Positions 47,035-56,708 of a stretch of 64,000 nt of DNA are shown here, in pieces. Under the pieces are notes generated by a model that was not told the DNA's origin, made no database searches, and was given only the letters and a program-made list of their open reading frames with translations. Position numbers and translations under genes: made by a program. This stretch comes from Bifidobacteriaceae bacterium. Its GTDB lineage: Bacteria; Actinomycetota; Actinomycetes; Actinomycetales; WQXJ01. The DNA lies in NCBI GenBank assembly GCA_031270825.1, contig JAISXH010000036.1, positions 20,693-84,692 on the forward strand. Direction: 5' to 3'. Numbering within the stretch: position 1 is the stretch's first letter; the number at the start of each line of letters is the position of its first letter.

Positions 47035-47099
47035 GCTCTCCAGTCTCCGTCTTCGGGGCTGGCGCCGCCGCCCCGGCCCGCCACAGCACCCCGGCGGGG

Positions 47100-47122
47100 C
47101 TTTTGTGGCAACCCTCCAAAAG
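47100..47122 (-). promoter_or_regulatory. Candidate FasR operator upstream of fabD
   Basis: A 23-bp dyad: CTTTTG (47100-47105) and CAAAAG (47117-47122) as outer arms, with GTGG/CTCC nearby breaking perfect symmetry. It lies 66 nt before the fabD start and is far more AT-rich than its surroundings. A neighbouring regulator gene of the FasR type makes it a plausible activator site (inference). Confidence 0.5.
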
Positions 47123-47172
47123 TACGCGACGCGCCCAAACCACCTAGAGCGGTCACCGCCACCGCCGCGGCC

Positions 47173-48348
47173 TCATTGCGGGCGCTCCAGGCGCCCCACC
47201 GCCAGGGCCTGTTGGAGGACATAGGCCTCACGCGGATCGCTCGGATCCCAACCGCAGATGTCGGTGATCTTGCCGAGGCGATAGCGGACCGTGTTGGGGT
47301 GGACGAATAACACCCGGGCGGCGCCCTCCAGCGACCGGCCCAACTCCAAGTAGGTCGCCAGAGTCAAGGCGACGTCCTTGCCGGCTTCCACCAGCGGTTT
47401 ATAGGCCCTGTTCAAGAGGGTGGCGCGAGCCTCCGGATCGCCTATGAGCAGCCGTTCGGGCAGCAGATCGTCGGCCAGCACCGGGCGCGGGGCGCCCGGC
47501 CAGGCGTCGAGAGCGTCCAAGCCGGCGTTGGCGGCACGGATCGAACGGGGCAAGTCCTCCAGCGAGGCGACCTTCGGCCCCACCACCACCGGGCCGTCGC
47601 CGAGCGCGGGCATCACCGCATCTACCGCCGGGCCGAACTCGCTCAGCCCGCTGAGCAGCAGCAACACGCGGTCGGACTGGAAGCCGGCGAGAGAGTCGGG
47701 GGCGGCGCCACGCAGGGCCGAACGGACCTCGCGAACCCGGCTCTCGCCCAGCGGCGCGGCGATCCCAGCCACCAAGCAGAGCGCTTGGCCGGTGGCGGAC
47801 CAGCCCAGCGCCGCGATCCGGGACCGCACTGACGGCCCGACATCACCCCTGATCAGCGAATCGACCACGAGAGCTTCGAGGCGGGCGTCCCAAGAGCCGC
47901 GCAACTCGGCGGCGCGGGCGTAAACCTCCGCCGTGGCGAAGGCGAACTCGCGCGAATAGCGCAATATGGCATCGTGCAACTCGGCCGCCCGGCCCGGCGC
48001 GGATAAGACCTCGGCTTCCCTCTCGATCACATCGACACCACTCTTGACCAGCAGCAACGTCTGGTGAAGGGAAACTGTGCGAGTCAACTCGGCCGGCGCG
48101 ACGGCGAAGATCTCCTGCGACGAACTGGCCGAGGTGCCTTTGTCGCTGCACCAGGCGATGAAGGCGTCGACTGAGGCCTGGGCGACCAAGCCGACCCAAG
48201 AACGGTCCTCGGCGGCCAGCGCGCGGTACCAGGCGTGCTCTGAGTTGATCGACTTCATCATCTGGTTGACCAGGCGGTCGCGGTGCGAGGACAGGCGCGC
48301 GACAGTGGTGGCGCAAGGGACGGGATGGGTCAGGGAATTCCTCGCCAT
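47173..48348 (-). CDS. fasR: PucR/CdaR-type regulator of fatty-acid synthesis (FasR-like)
   Basis: 391 residues. A long N-terminal helical and GGDEF-like middle region is followed by a C-terminal PucR-type helix-turn-helix: LATYLELGRSLEGAARVLFV then HPNTVRYRLGKITDICG. Location directly upstream of fabD on the same strand is that of FasR, the activator of the fabD-fabH-acpP-fabF operon in Streptomyces. ATG 48348 begins MARNSLTHP. Confidence 0.85.
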   Translation of the reverse strand: MARNSLTHPVPCATTVARLSSHRDRLVNQMMKSINSEHAWYRALAAEDRSWVGLVAQASVDAFIAWCSDKGTSASSSQEIFAVAPAELTRTVSLHQTLLLVKSGVDVIEREAEVLSAPGRAAELHDAILRYSREFAFATAEVYARAAELRGSWDARLEALVVDSLIRGDVGPSVRSRIAALGWSATGQALCLVAGIAAPLGESRVREVRSALRGAAPDSLAGFQSDRVLLLLSGLSEFGPAVDAVMPALGDGPVVVGPKVASLEDLPRSIRAANAGLDALDAWPGAPRPVLADDLLPERLLIGDPEARATLLNRAYKPLVEAGKDVALTLATYLELGRSLEGAARVLFVHPNTVRYRLGKITDICGWDPSDPREAYVLQQALAVGRLERPQ

Positions 48349-48461
48349 GCCGCCATGGTACGTCCGATTTGTGGAGTTCCCACAATTGAGGCCTCGGCGA
48401 AGTCGGAAATTGCCGTATCCGCGTGTGCGTCTGCCCGGATCCTCGGCTAGCGTTGGCAGTG

Positions 48462-48905
48462 ATGAGTACCTTGACCCCTAGAGACGGGACCTCTTCAGCC
48501 AGCGGGTCGCCCGGCCCGCCGCTCGGGCTGACCGCCGGCCAGGTGGTGCAGGAAATCGGCTACGACGAGGATGTCGACTTCGATCTGCGGGACGCGATCG
48601 AAGACGTCATCGGCGATGATCTGGTCGACGAAGGCTGGGACGACGTCACCGACGCGGCGCTGATTTGGTGGCGTGAGGGCGACGGCGACCTGACCGACAC
48701 GATTGTCGACGCCCTGTCGCCGTTGGAAGACGGCGGCCTGGTCTGGGTGCTGACGCCGAAGCCGGGACGGCCCGGCTATGTCGAGGCCTCCGAGATCCAC
48801 GAGGCCGCCGGCATCGCCGGTTTGCACACCGCCGGCTCGGTTTCAGTTGGCCAGGACTGGGCCGGCACCCGCCTGACCGCCCGCGGCCGCACCAGGAAGC
48901 AGTGA
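48462..48905 (+). CDS. DUF3052 domain-containing protein
   Basis: 147 residues, strongly acidic. GLTAGQVVQEIGYDEDVDFD and GDDLVDEGWDDVTDAALIWW are diagnostic for DUF3052, an actinobacterial family of unknown function. ATG 48462 is chosen; an upstream GTG adds 13 unrelated residues. Divergent from fasR. Its 3' end, including the stop, is duplicated downstream. Confidence 0.85.
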   Translation: MSTLTPRDGTSSASGSPGPPLGLTAGQVVQEIGYDEDVDFDLRDAIEDVIGDDLVDEGWDDVTDAALIWWREGDGDLTDTIVDALSPLEDGGLVWVLTPKPGRPGYVEASEIHEAAGIAGLHTAGSVSVGQDWAGTRLTARGRTRKQ

Positions 48906-49014
48906 CCCCAGCCCCCTAGCCCGTCCCCACGCAAGGGGACGGTGATTGTGTTGATTCCGCGAGGGCGCCGCCCGCGGCCGCACCAAGAAGCAGTGACCCC
49001 AGCCTCCTAGCCCG
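48877..49014. repeat. Direct repeat of the DUF3052 gene 3' end
   Basis: A 47-bp segment (48877-48923), covering the last codons, stop and flank of the gene, recurs at 48968-49014 with two mismatches. The copies are 91 bp apart and enclose a hairpin. This looks like a local duplication. Confidence 0.9.
48921..48942 (+). terminator. Hairpin after DUF3052 gene
   Basis: CCGTCCCC (48921-48928) and GGGGACGG (48935-48942) form a perfect 8-bp stem with a 6-nt loop, 16 nt after the stop. It is followed by TGATTGTGTTGATT. It may be a terminator or part of a small dispersed GGGGAC repeat. Confidence 0.55.
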
Positions 49015-49096
49015 CCCGATGCCGTGGGGCCGCCCGGCGCTGTCTGCCCGGCGGGCGGCATCGTGCGCCGATCACCGGTCGACGGTCGGGGCTTGC

Positions 49097-50032
49097 TCAC
49101 CGAACCGTGAGCGGGACGTGTCCCTCGCCCTCCGAGCCGCCACCGGCGCGTGGCCCACCGGGCGAGGTGCGGCCGCCTGGCCCGCGCCCCCCGGCGGGCG
49201 CCAGGTAGTCCGGGTCGCCGGGCTGGGGCGGCTCGGTTTGGCCCAATTCCGATTCCTCGACGGCGGTCGGGTTCAGCACTCGGTGCAGGAAGACCCGCGC
49301 CCGCTCGGTCCGGGGCGCGCCGATCACCTGGGCGGCCGGCCCTTCCTCCATCACCTGGCCGTCATCCATGAACACCACGCGGTCGCCGACTTCGCGGGCG
49401 AAGGCCATCTCGTGGGTGACCACCATCATGGTCATGCCGCTGCGGGCCAGGTCCCTCATGACGGCCAGGACGTCGCCCACCAGCTCCGGATCGAGCGCCG
49501 AGGTCGGTTCGTCGAACAGCATCATGGCCGGATCCATCGACAACGCCCGGGCGATCGCCACCCGCTGTTGCTGGCCGCCGGACAACTGGGCGGGATAGGC
49601 GTCGACGCGGTCGGCCAGGCCGACATGCTCCAGGTTGCGCAGGGCGACCGCGTCCGCCTCTGCGGCGGAGCGCCGCAGCACCTTGCGCTGGGCCACGGTC
49701 AGGTTCTGCAAGACCGTTTTGTGCGGGAACAGATTGAAGGACTGGAAAACCATGCCGACATGGGTGCGCACGCGGTCAATGTCCACATCTGGGTCGGTCA
49801 TCTCGACGCCCAAGAGTTTGATCGAACCAGCCGTCGGCTGCTCCAGCAGGTTGACGCAGCGCAGCAAGGTCGACTTGCCGGACCCGGATGGGCCGATCAC
49901 GCAGACGACGTCCCCGGCGCCGACGGTCAGGTCGATTCCCTTCAGGACCGGGGTGTCCCCGAAGCTCTTGTGCAAGCCGCGAATCTCGATCACGGGTCCG
50001 GTCGGCCCGGCCGAATCGGCGGTTCCGGTCAT
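49097..50032 (-). CDS. Amino-acid ABC transporter ATP-binding protein (GlnQ-like)
   Basis: 311 residues. Walker [11 protein letters not shown]-loop [14 protein letters not shown], signature [15 protein letters not shown], Walker [15 protein letters not shown] and the His switch VVTHEM are all intact. It belongs to the polar-amino-acid (GlnQ/HisP) type. A Gly/Pro-rich tail of about 50 residues after the normal end is unusual. ATG overlaps the permease stop by 4 nt (ATGA). Confidence 0.93.
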   Translation of the reverse strand: MTGTADSAGPTGPVIEIRGLHKSFGDTPVLKGIDLTVGAGDVVCVIGPSGSGKSTLLRCVNLLEQPTAGSIKLLGVEMTDPDVDIDRVRTHVGMVFQSFNLFPHKTVLQNLTVAQRKVLRRSAAEADAVALRNLEHVGLADRVDAYPAQLSGGQQQRVAIARALSMDPAMMLFDEPTSALDPELVGDVLAVMRDLARSGMTMMVVTHEMAFAREVGDRVVFMDDGQVMEEGPAAQVIGAPRTERARVFLHRVLNPTAVEESELGQTEPPQPGDPDYLAPAGGRGPGGRTSPGGPRAGGGSEGEGHVPLTVR

Positions 50033-51243
50033 GACTTGCCCCTTCCGAAGCCTCTTTCCATCCGCCGGACCAGGAAGCCCAGCGGCAGGGTGATGATCAG
50101 GTAGCAGGCGCCGATGGCGAACAGCGCGGTGAGGCCGCCTTCAGGCACCGACAGCGTCTCGCGGGCCAACTTGGTCAGTTCGTATTCGCGGGTGGCCAGA
50201 CCCATCACATAGACCAGCGAGGTGTCCTTGGTCAGCAGGATGATCTCATTGGTGACCGGGGGCAGGACGATCCGGAAGGCTTGCGGTATGACCACCGACT
50301 GCAGGGTCTTGATATGCGACATGCCGAGTGAGCGCGCCGCCTCGACCTGGCCCTTCGGCACCGCCTGGATGCCCGCCCGGATCGATTCGGCCATGTAGGC
50401 GGCGGACACGCAGCCGAGCGCCACCGCGGCCTTCAACGAGATGGTGGGGATGGTTGTGCCCAACGCCATCGGAATGCCGTAGGCCACCGCAAAGACCACG
50501 ATCAGGGCGGGCATGCCCCGGAAGAACTCGATGTAAGCGGTGGCCAAGGCGCGGTAGAGCCTCGCCGTTGAGAGTTTCATCAGCGCCAAGACCGTGCCCA
50601 GCGTGAGCGAGACGGCGAACGCGCCCAGGGTGTAGCGGACCGTGTTGAAGAAGTCGGGGATGATCCGGGGCGCCGCTTTGCGCAGTCCCGCCAGCGTGAA
50701 CAGCCGTTCCGACATCAACTCCCAGTTGGTCGCCAGGACCAGGATCACGATCGCCCCGATCAGGACGCCGTACTGCAAGCCCCGGATCAGCCCGGCCCGC
50801 TCGCCTGGCCGCAGCCGTTGGCGCCGCCGGCCGGACAGAATCGTTGTCGGCGGCCTGGCGCCGGGCCCCTGTCCCGGCCTGCCGCCCTGTCCGCCCTCCT
50901 GTTCACCGATCGACAAGGCGGCTTGGTCGCCGCCTTCGGGGCGAGCCGGGCTCTGCTGGCGGGTTTGGCCGCGCCGGCGGCGAACCAGCCCAACCAGACC
51001 GGTCGCCAACAGAGCCAGCGACAGCGCGGCGCCGCCGGCGGGCACCCAATAGACGGTGACGACCAGCCAGACCGGCGCCATGAGAACCCCGATGGGGTAG
51101 GCGATCAGCGTCACGCAGGCCGCCGCGACCCAACCCCGGGTCCGGCCGTGGCGGTAGACGCCCGGCCAGACGGCCAACACCAGGGCGGTGATCGAGACCG
51201 CGATCCAGGGCGCGTACCTGAGCGCGAGTTGAGCAACTGTCAT
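50029..51243 (-). CDS. Amino-acid ABC transporter permease with extra N-terminal membrane domain
   Basis: 404 residues, much longer than the usual 215-300. The C-terminal half is a standard HisM/GlnP permease with the EAA motif [20 protein letters not shown] and [15 protein letters not shown]. The N-terminal about 150 residues add two or three helices and a Gly/Gln/Arg-rich linker. The set with the ATPase and solute-binding lipoprotein is complete for a polar amino-acid importer. Confidence 0.9.
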   Translation of the reverse strand: MTVAQLALRYAPWIAVSITALVLAVWPGVYRHGRTRGWVAAACVTLIAYPIGVLMAPVWLVVTVYWVPAGGAALSLALLATGLVGLVRRRRGQTRQQSPARPEGGDQAALSIGEQEGGQGGRPGQGPGARPPTTILSGRRRQRLRPGERAGLIRGLQYGVLIGAIVILVLATNWELMSERLFTLAGLRKAAPRIIPDFFNTVRYTLGAFAVSLTLGTVLALMKLSTARLYRALATAYIEFFRGMPALIVVFAVAYGIPMALGTTIPTISLKAAVALGCVSAAYMAESIRAGIQAVPKGQVEAARSLGMSHIKTLQSVVIPQAFRIVLPPVTNEIILLTKDTSLVYVMGLATREYELTKLARETLSVPEGGLTALFAIGACYLIITLPLGFLVRRMERGFGRGKS

Positions 51244-51346
51244 GGCGCCAGTCGTCTCCTAACGGCGCCGCCGCCCGGTCCGGGCCCTGCCTTGGTCAAG
51301 TCCGGCGGGCGGCGGCGATAACTGGTTCTGGTTCAGGCAAGACAGG

Positions 51347-52189
51347 CTACTCCTGGTCGGCGAACCACTTGGCGAGGAGGCCGTCATAGGAGCCGTCGGC
51401 CTGCAGCCGGGCGAGCGTGGTGTTGATTTGGGCCAGCAGTTCGGCATTTCCCTTCTTGACCGCGAAGCCGAAGGTCTCGCCGGTCGCGAAGCTGGAGACA
51501 ACCTTGAAGCCCTCGTCCTCATAGGGCGTCAGCGTGGGCTCGTCGTTGAAGATGCCGGCCACATCGCCCGCCTTGAGCGCTGTGACTTGGTCGCCCAGTC
51601 CCTCGTACTGCCTGATCTCGGTCAGTTCAGGCTGGGCGTTGGCCCAATCCTCGCCGGTGGTGCCCTGCTGGACGCCGACCGCTTTGCCTTCCAGGTCGGC
51701 CAGGCTGGAGATGCCCGATTCGGCCTTGACCAGGAGCCCCATAGTGGTTTCGTAGTAAGGGTCGGAGAAGTCGAGTTTGGCCAGCCGGTCCTCGGTAATG
51801 GTCAAGGCGCTGGCGCCGATGTCGCAGGCGTCGGTGTCAAGCGAGGCGCCGGATTCGATCGACTCGAAGCCGACCACCACGAACTCGATCTCCAAGCCCA
51901 GGTCTTTGGCGACCTCGCTGGTCAGGTCCATGTCGAAACCGATCACCTGGTCGCCGTCGGTGTCTTCAAAAGGAGCGTAAGGCGGGTTGGTGCAGACTTT
52001 CAACCAGCCTTCGGTGACGGTCTTGACGCCCGGGGCCTCAGCGCTGGCGGCGCCGGTGGGGCTCTTGGAAGCGCTGGCGCTGGAGCCGCCGGCCTTGTCG
52101 ACTTCGCCGGCGCCGCAGGCGCCCAGCGCCAGGACTAGGCCGGCGGCCGTGCCGAGGCCTAACAGTGCTCTACTGGTAAGGGTTGTCAT
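51347..52189 (-). CDS. Amino-acid ABC transporter substrate-binding lipoprotein
   Basis: 280 residues. Lipobox LGAC (C25), Ser/Ala-rich tether, then a family-3 solute-binding domain: LKVCTNPPYAPFEDTDGDQVIGFDMDL (read as two adjacent motifs), DIGASALTITEDRL and GKAVGVQQGTTGEDWA. It likely binds a polar amino acid; ligand not predictable. It is the first gene of the transporter unit, 103 nt before the permease. Confidence 0.92.
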   Translation of the reverse strand: MTTLTSRALLGLGTAAGLVLALGACGAGEVDKAGGSSASASKSPTGAASAEAPGVKTVTEGWLKVCTNPPYAPFEDTDGDQVIGFDMDLTSEVAKDLGLEIEFVVVGFESIESGASLDTDACDIGASALTITEDRLAKLDFSDPYYETTMGLLVKAESGISSLADLEGKAVGVQQGTTGEDWANAQPELTEIRQYEGLGDQVTALKAGDVAGIFNDEPTLTPYEDEGFKVVSSFATGETFGFAVKKGNAELLAQINTTLARLQADGSYDGLLAKWFADQE

Positions 52190-52349
52190 GGTCAGGTCCT
52201 TTGCTCGCGGTCTTGGTTACACAATTGTCCGGCTCCGCCATCGGAGCACGGCCACGCACAAAGATACCTTGCCCCGTGTTGCCATCCCGTGTCCGCTCAC
52301 TTCGACGCCCTGAACCAGTCAGTCGCCAACGGCCACAGGCCCGGCCTGG

Positions 52350-53387
52350 TCAATCGTGGTAATGCAGGTAGGGCTTGCGGTTGGCCTCAAGCCCGCAGCG
52401 TCGGCATTGGTCCCATTCTTCGCCGGTCTGGTGGTCCCTGGTCTCGACATCGACCCGGCGCCGCTGCGCGAAGTCGTGGTTTTCGCCGCCGCAGCGCCCG
52501 CAGACACAGGTGGCCTGGTGGCCTTGAAGCTCATAATTGGGCGCCTTACAGGTGGCACAGAAGTAGCCGTCGAGCGCGGCCATCACCGCATTGGCGAACT
52601 TGGGGCCGCGGTCGACTTCGAGAAGATCAGCCAGCCGCGAGCGGTCGGCCAGTCGGCGCACCGCGGCCAGAGCCACGGAGATCGCCTGGTCATGCGAAGC
52701 GATGTCGAAGAGGACCTCAGGGTCTGCGATGGCGCTGGCCGCCGCTCTGCGTGTGGCGGTGTCCCGGTCCCGGGCCAGCCGATTCAGTGTCGCGGCGTGA
52801 CGGGTGGGGTCAAGGACCGCGATGATCCGGTCGCGCCATTTCCCGCCCGGCGCCTCGGCCAACTCAGCTAGCCAGTCGGTGCCTTTGAGCCGGCCGATGA
52901 GGCTGTCGGCGGTGGGCTGAAAGGCCGGTCCTCCTTGCCGCATCAGGCGCGCCAGCGCCTCCTGGTCGCTTAGCTTGAGGGCGGCCTCGTCGGCCAGGGT
53001 CTGGCCGCCCTGGTCGCCCGAGTTGGTCCGCATCGTGGCGATACCGAACAGGAGTTCCTGGTCGGTGATGAAATCAAGAGCCTCCCGTCGGGACCTCAAG
53101 GAACGCGATTGCTGGACGATTGAGACCAGCAAACGCTGGTCCGAGATGGCGGCCAAGGCCGCCCGGCGGGTCGGCGGGGTCGATCCGATGCCCGCCAGGC
53201 GTTCGGCCAACTCCTCTTCGGCCGCCCGGCGAATGGCCGGGTTCTGATCGGTCCGGGCGAGCATGGTCAAGTCGCTCCACCCCAGGTTCGGCAGGTCGGC
53301 TAGGCGGGCGGCCTCCCGGCGGGACTGGGCCGGCGGGAGGCCGCCCGCGGCCGACCCGCGCGCCTGGCGCCGAGAAAACCACCCCAT
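52350..53387 (-). CDS. HEAT-like repeat protein with C-terminal zinc ribbon
   Basis: 345 residues. The N-terminal two thirds are a series of alpha-helical HEAT/Arm-like repeats, each with a pattern R-R-A-A-x2-A-I-x-D-x-x-x-L. The C-terminus has three Cys pairs (CATC, CVCGRCG, CRRCG) that can bind two zinc ions. ATG 53387 is fixed by a perfect AGGAGGT ribosome site. Function unknown; protein or nucleic-acid scaffolding is possible. It lies 66 nt downstream of valS on the same strand. Confidence 0.75.
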   Translation of the reverse strand: MGWFSRRQARGSAAGGLPPAQSRREAARLADLPNLGWSDLTMLARTDQNPAIRRAAEEELAERLAGIGSTPPTRRAALAAISDQRLLVSIVQQSRSLRSRREALDFITDQELLFGIATMRTNSGDQGGQTLADEAALKLSDQEALARLMRQGGPAFQPTADSLIGRLKGTDWLAELAEAPGGKWRDRIIAVLDPTRHAATLNRLARDRDTATRRAAASAIADPEVLFDIASHDQAISVALAAVRRLADRSRLADLLEVDRGPKFANAVMAALDGYFCATCKAPNYELQGHQATCVCGRCGGENHDFAQRRRVDVETRDHQTGEEWDQCRRCGLEANRKPYLHYHD

Positions 53388-53453
53388 TGGGACCTCCTGT
53401 GGACTCAGTCGGTGATAGTTGAGACAACCCACCGTATTCCCGGCGGCATCAGC

Positions 53454-56147
53454 TCAGGCCAGTTCGGCGGTGACCAGCTCGATCGTGTCGGTGTCCGATG
53501 CCGCCAGGGTCAACTCGGCCGCCCGGCCAGCCGCCATGATGTCGGCCTTGGCGGCCACGGCCGCCGCGGTCAGGTCCGGCGGGACGGCCACCGTCGCGGC
53601 GATGATCTCGGTCCGCATCGAGACTTTGGCCTCCGACTTCGCCTTGCGCAGAGCGCCCAGGACGCCCCCGGCCACGGCCAGGACCGCAGGATCGGTCCGG
53701 TCTGCGGCGCCCAGCTCGGCCGGGACCGGCCAGGGCTGGCGGTGGATCGAGTCGCCGTCCTGATGCCACCAGGACCAGACTTCTTCGGTGGCGAACGGCT
53801 GGAACGGCGCGAACAGCCTCAGCAGCGCCGACAGCGCCAATCCCAGCGCGGTCTGGGCCGATCGGGCGCCCTGCGGGCCGCCGGCCCCATGCGCGCGGGC
53901 CTTGACCAACTCGATGTAGTCGTCGCAGAAGGTCCAGAAGAAGGTTTCGGTCGCCTCTAGGGCGCGCGTGTGGTCGTAGGCGGCCAGCGCCTCGGTGGCG
54001 ACCTCGACCACCTCCCGCAAGGCGGCCAGCATCGAGCGGTCCAGTGGTTCGGTCACCAGCTCCGGGTCCAGCCCCAAGGCCGCCGCCGGGCTGGCCGCCG
54101 GGGCGTCGCCGTCTTCAGCCAGGAAGGACAAGGCGAACCTGGACGCGTTGAGGAGCTTGATGGCCAACCGGCGGCCAACCTTCATTTGGCCGGGCTCGAA
54201 AGCCGCGTCGGTGCCAAGGCGAGCCGAGGCGGCCCAGTAGCGCACGGCATCGGACCCGTGCTCGACTAACAAACCCATCGGCGTGACCACGTTGCCCTTC
54301 GACTTGGACATTTTCTTGCGGTCCGGGTCGAGTATGAAACCGCTGATGGCGGCGTTGTAGAAGGGCAACGAATGCTGTTCCAGATCGGCCCGGACGACGG
54401 TGGCGAACAGCCAGGTGCGGATGATGTCCTGGGCCTGCGGACGCAGATCCATCGGAAAGGTGGATTCGTAAAGCGACTGGTCGTCGCGCCAGTGGGTGGC
54501 GATCTGGGGCGTCAGCGAAGAAGTCGCCCAAGTGTCCATGACATCCGGATCGCCGATGAAGCCGCCCGGTTTGCCGCGCTGCTCCGGCTTATAGCCGGCC
54601 GGGGTGTCGCTGGCCGGATCAACCGGCAGCCGGTCCTCCGGCGGGACGATCGGCCGATCATAAACCGGATGGCCGAACTGGTCGACCGGATACCAGATCG
54701 GGAAAGGCACGCCGAAGAAGCGCTGGCGAGAGATCAGCCAATCGCTGTTCAGACCCTCGACCCAGTTCTGATAGCGCACCCGCATGAAATCCGGGAACCA
54801 GGTCAGCTCGTCGCCCCGGGCGAGCAGCTGCGCCCGCAACTCCTCGTCGGTGCCGCCGTTGGTCAGATACCACTGGCGCGTGGGGATGATCTCAAGTGGC
54901 CGCTCGCCCTTCTCGAAGAACTTGACCGGGTGGGTGATCGGCTGCGGCTCGCCCTCCAGGTCGCCGGCCGCGCGCAGCAATTCGACCACGCGCTGGCGGG
55001 CGCTGAAGATGGTCAGCCCGGCCAGTTGCTTGTAGTTGGCCTGGCCTTCCGGCGAATCCAGCCCCATTGGCGGCTCCGGCAGGATGCGCCCGTCCCAACC
55101 CAGGATGGCCCTGGTCGGCAGATGCATCTCGCGCCACCAGACGACGTCCGTGAGGTCGCCGAAGGTGCAGACCATGGCGATGCCGGAGCCCTTGTCGGGC
55201 GCGGCCAGGCGGTGCGCCACCACCGGCACCTCGGTGCCGAACAGCGGCACGATCACATGCGAGCCGAACAGATCCTGGTAGCGCTCGTCATCAGGATGAG
55301 CCACCAGGGCGACGCAGGCCGGGAGCAGTTCGGGGCGGGTGGTCTCGATGTGGACGCGCTGGCCGGCGGTGTCCGCGTGAGGTGACCCGACGGCATCGTC
55401 GGTGGGGGCGTCAACCGTGGCGGCGCGCTCGAAGCCGATCCGGTGGTAGGCGCCGGGCTGGTCGCGGTCGACCAACTCGGCCTGGGCCACGGCGGTCCGG
55501 AAAGTGACGTCCCACAAAGTGGGGGCGAGCTGTTGATAAGCCTCGCCTCGGGCCAGGTTGCGCAGGAAGGCCAGCTGCGACGTGGCGCGCGAGTGCTGGT
55601 CGATGGTCTGGTAGGTCTGGGTCCAATCGATCGACAGGCCCAGATGCCGCCACAGCGCCTCGAACTGCTTCTCGTCCTCGGTCGACAAGCGCTCGCACAG
55701 TTCGACGAAATTGCGCCTTGACACAGGCACCTGGTGGGCCGCCTTGGCCGATTTGCCTTCGCCGCCCTCCTGCGGCGGTTGGAAATCCGGGTCGTAGGGC
55801 AGCGATGGCTCACAACGCACGCCGTAGTAGTTCTGGACCCGGCGCTCGGTCGGGAGCCCGTTGTCGTCCCAGCCCATCGGGTAGAACACGTCCTTGCCGA
55901 GCATGCGCTGGAAGCGCGCCACGATGTCGGTGTGGGTGTAAGAGAAGACATGGCCGACATGCAGCGATCCGGAGACGGTGGGCGGCGGCGTGTCGATCGA
56001 GAAGACCTGGTCCCGCGGCCGGCCGAGTTCGAAAGTGTAGGTGCCTTGTTCGGACCAGGCGCGGTCCCATTTGTCTTCCAGCCCGTCCAAAGAAGGGCGT
56101 TCGGGCACGGTCGGGCGCAGATGAGAGGGCTCACGGTGTTGGCTCAC
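53454..56147 (-). CDS. valS: Valyl-tRNA synthetase
   Basis: 897-residue class I synthetase. The HIGH motif appears as HVGH (63-66), WDDNGLPTERRVQNYYG marks the ValS/IleS group, an editing domain lies in the middle, and KMSKS (about residue 608, DRKKMSKSKGNVV) is intact. The anticodon-binding domain (FCDDYIELVKARAHG) and a short tail follow. The absence of the long C-terminal coiled coil and the sequence style fit the archaeal-type ValS used by many actinobacteria. Confidence 0.95.
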   Translation of the reverse strand: MSQHREPSHLRPTVPERPSLDGLEDKWDRAWSEQGTYTFELGRPRDQVFSIDTPPPTVSGSLHVGHVFSYTHTDIVARFQRMLGKDVFYPMGWDDNGLPTERRVQNYYGVRCEPSLPYDPDFQPPQEGGEGKSAKAAHQVPVSRRNFVELCERLSTEDEKQFEALWRHLGLSIDWTQTYQTIDQHSRATSQLAFLRNLARGEAYQQLAPTLWDVTFRTAVAQAELVDRDQPGAYHRIGFERAATVDAPTDDAVGSPHADTAGQRVHIETTRPELLPACVALVAHPDDERYQDLFGSHVIVPLFGTEVPVVAHRLAAPDKGSGIAMVCTFGDLTDVVWWREMHLPTRAILGWDGRILPEPPMGLDSPEGQANYKQLAGLTIFSARQRVVELLRAAGDLEGEPQPITHPVKFFEKGERPLEIIPTRQWYLTNGGTDEELRAQLLARGDELTWFPDFMRVRYQNWVEGLNSDWLISRQRFFGVPFPIWYPVDQFGHPVYDRPIVPPEDRLPVDPASDTPAGYKPEQRGKPGGFIGDPDVMDTWATSSLTPQIATHWRDDQSLYESTFPMDLRPQAQDIIRTWLFATVVRADLEQHSLPFYNAAISGFILDPDRKKMSKSKGNVVTPMGLLVEHGSDAVRYWAASARLGTDAAFEPGQMKVGRRLAIKLLNASRFALSFLAEDGDAPAASPAAALGLDPELVTEPLDRSMLAALREVVEVATEALAAYDHTRALEATETFFWTFCDDYIELVKARAHGAGGPQGARSAQTALGLALSALLRLFAPFQPFATEEVWSWWHQDGDSIHRQPWPVPAELGAADRTDPAVLAVAGGVLGALRKAKSEAKVSMRTEIIAATVAVPPDLTAAAVAAKADIMAAGRAAELTLAASDTDTIELVTAELA

Positions 56148-56251
56148 GGTGTCCTATCTTCCCAGATGCTTTCGGTTGGCGGGGGCGCTGCCCGCCAAAC
56201 CGGGCTGAGGTTAGAGCCAACGCTGGTCGGCGGGCCGGTAGGCTCGGTGCC

Positions 56252-56647
56252 GTGAACGCGCGGATCAGGGCGCATAGCGAAGAGGTCGAGCGCCGTCTGG
56301 CCAAGAGCGGCGGCGACCGCGAAAACCTGGCCCGCCTGGCCGAATACCACCACCGCCAAACCCAGAACTTCCAGCACGAGCGCATGATCCACTTGCTGGT
56401 CACATTCTTTTTCGGCTTTCTGCTGCTGGCCGCCCTGGCCGGTCTGACCGCCTACCTGGTCGCCAATCCCGACCCGGACGCTTGGACGCTGGGCGGGTTG
56501 ATTCTGTTGGCCGCGCTCCTGTTGGGAACCGAGGTCGCTTATGTGGTCCACTACTACGGCCTGGAGAACAACGTCCAGAAACTGTATGGGCTGACCGCCG
56601 AACTCCTGGAGGCGGCTGACGCGGCTGAGGCGGCTGAGGCGGAGTAG
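56252..56647 (+). CDS. Small membrane protein, hypothetical
   Basis: 131 residues from a GTG: an N-terminal basic helical region (VERRLAKSGGDRENLARLAEYHHRQ), two membrane segments (about 47-68 and 80-100), and an Ala/Glu-rich C-terminus. No named family recognised. It is divergent from valS with a 104-bp gap. A longer upstream frame overlaps valS and is rejected. Confidence 0.65.
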   Translation: MNARIRAHSEEVERRLAKSGGDRENLARLAEYHHRQTQNFQHERMIHLLVTFFFGFLLLAALAGLTAYLVANPDPDAWTLGGLILLAALLLGTEVAYVVHYYGLENNVQKLYGLTAELLEAADAAEAAEAE

Positions 56648-56708
56648 CCGCAGGTGGCGGCGAGCGCCGATGGGGCGTCGAAGGGATGGCGGCCAGGCTG
56701 GTTTCGCT

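Noticed and set aside
55718..56251. Long upstream extension of the 131-residue membrane protein
   Set aside because: It overlaps valS antisense and is Arg-rich; GTG 56252 gives a clean two-helix protein.
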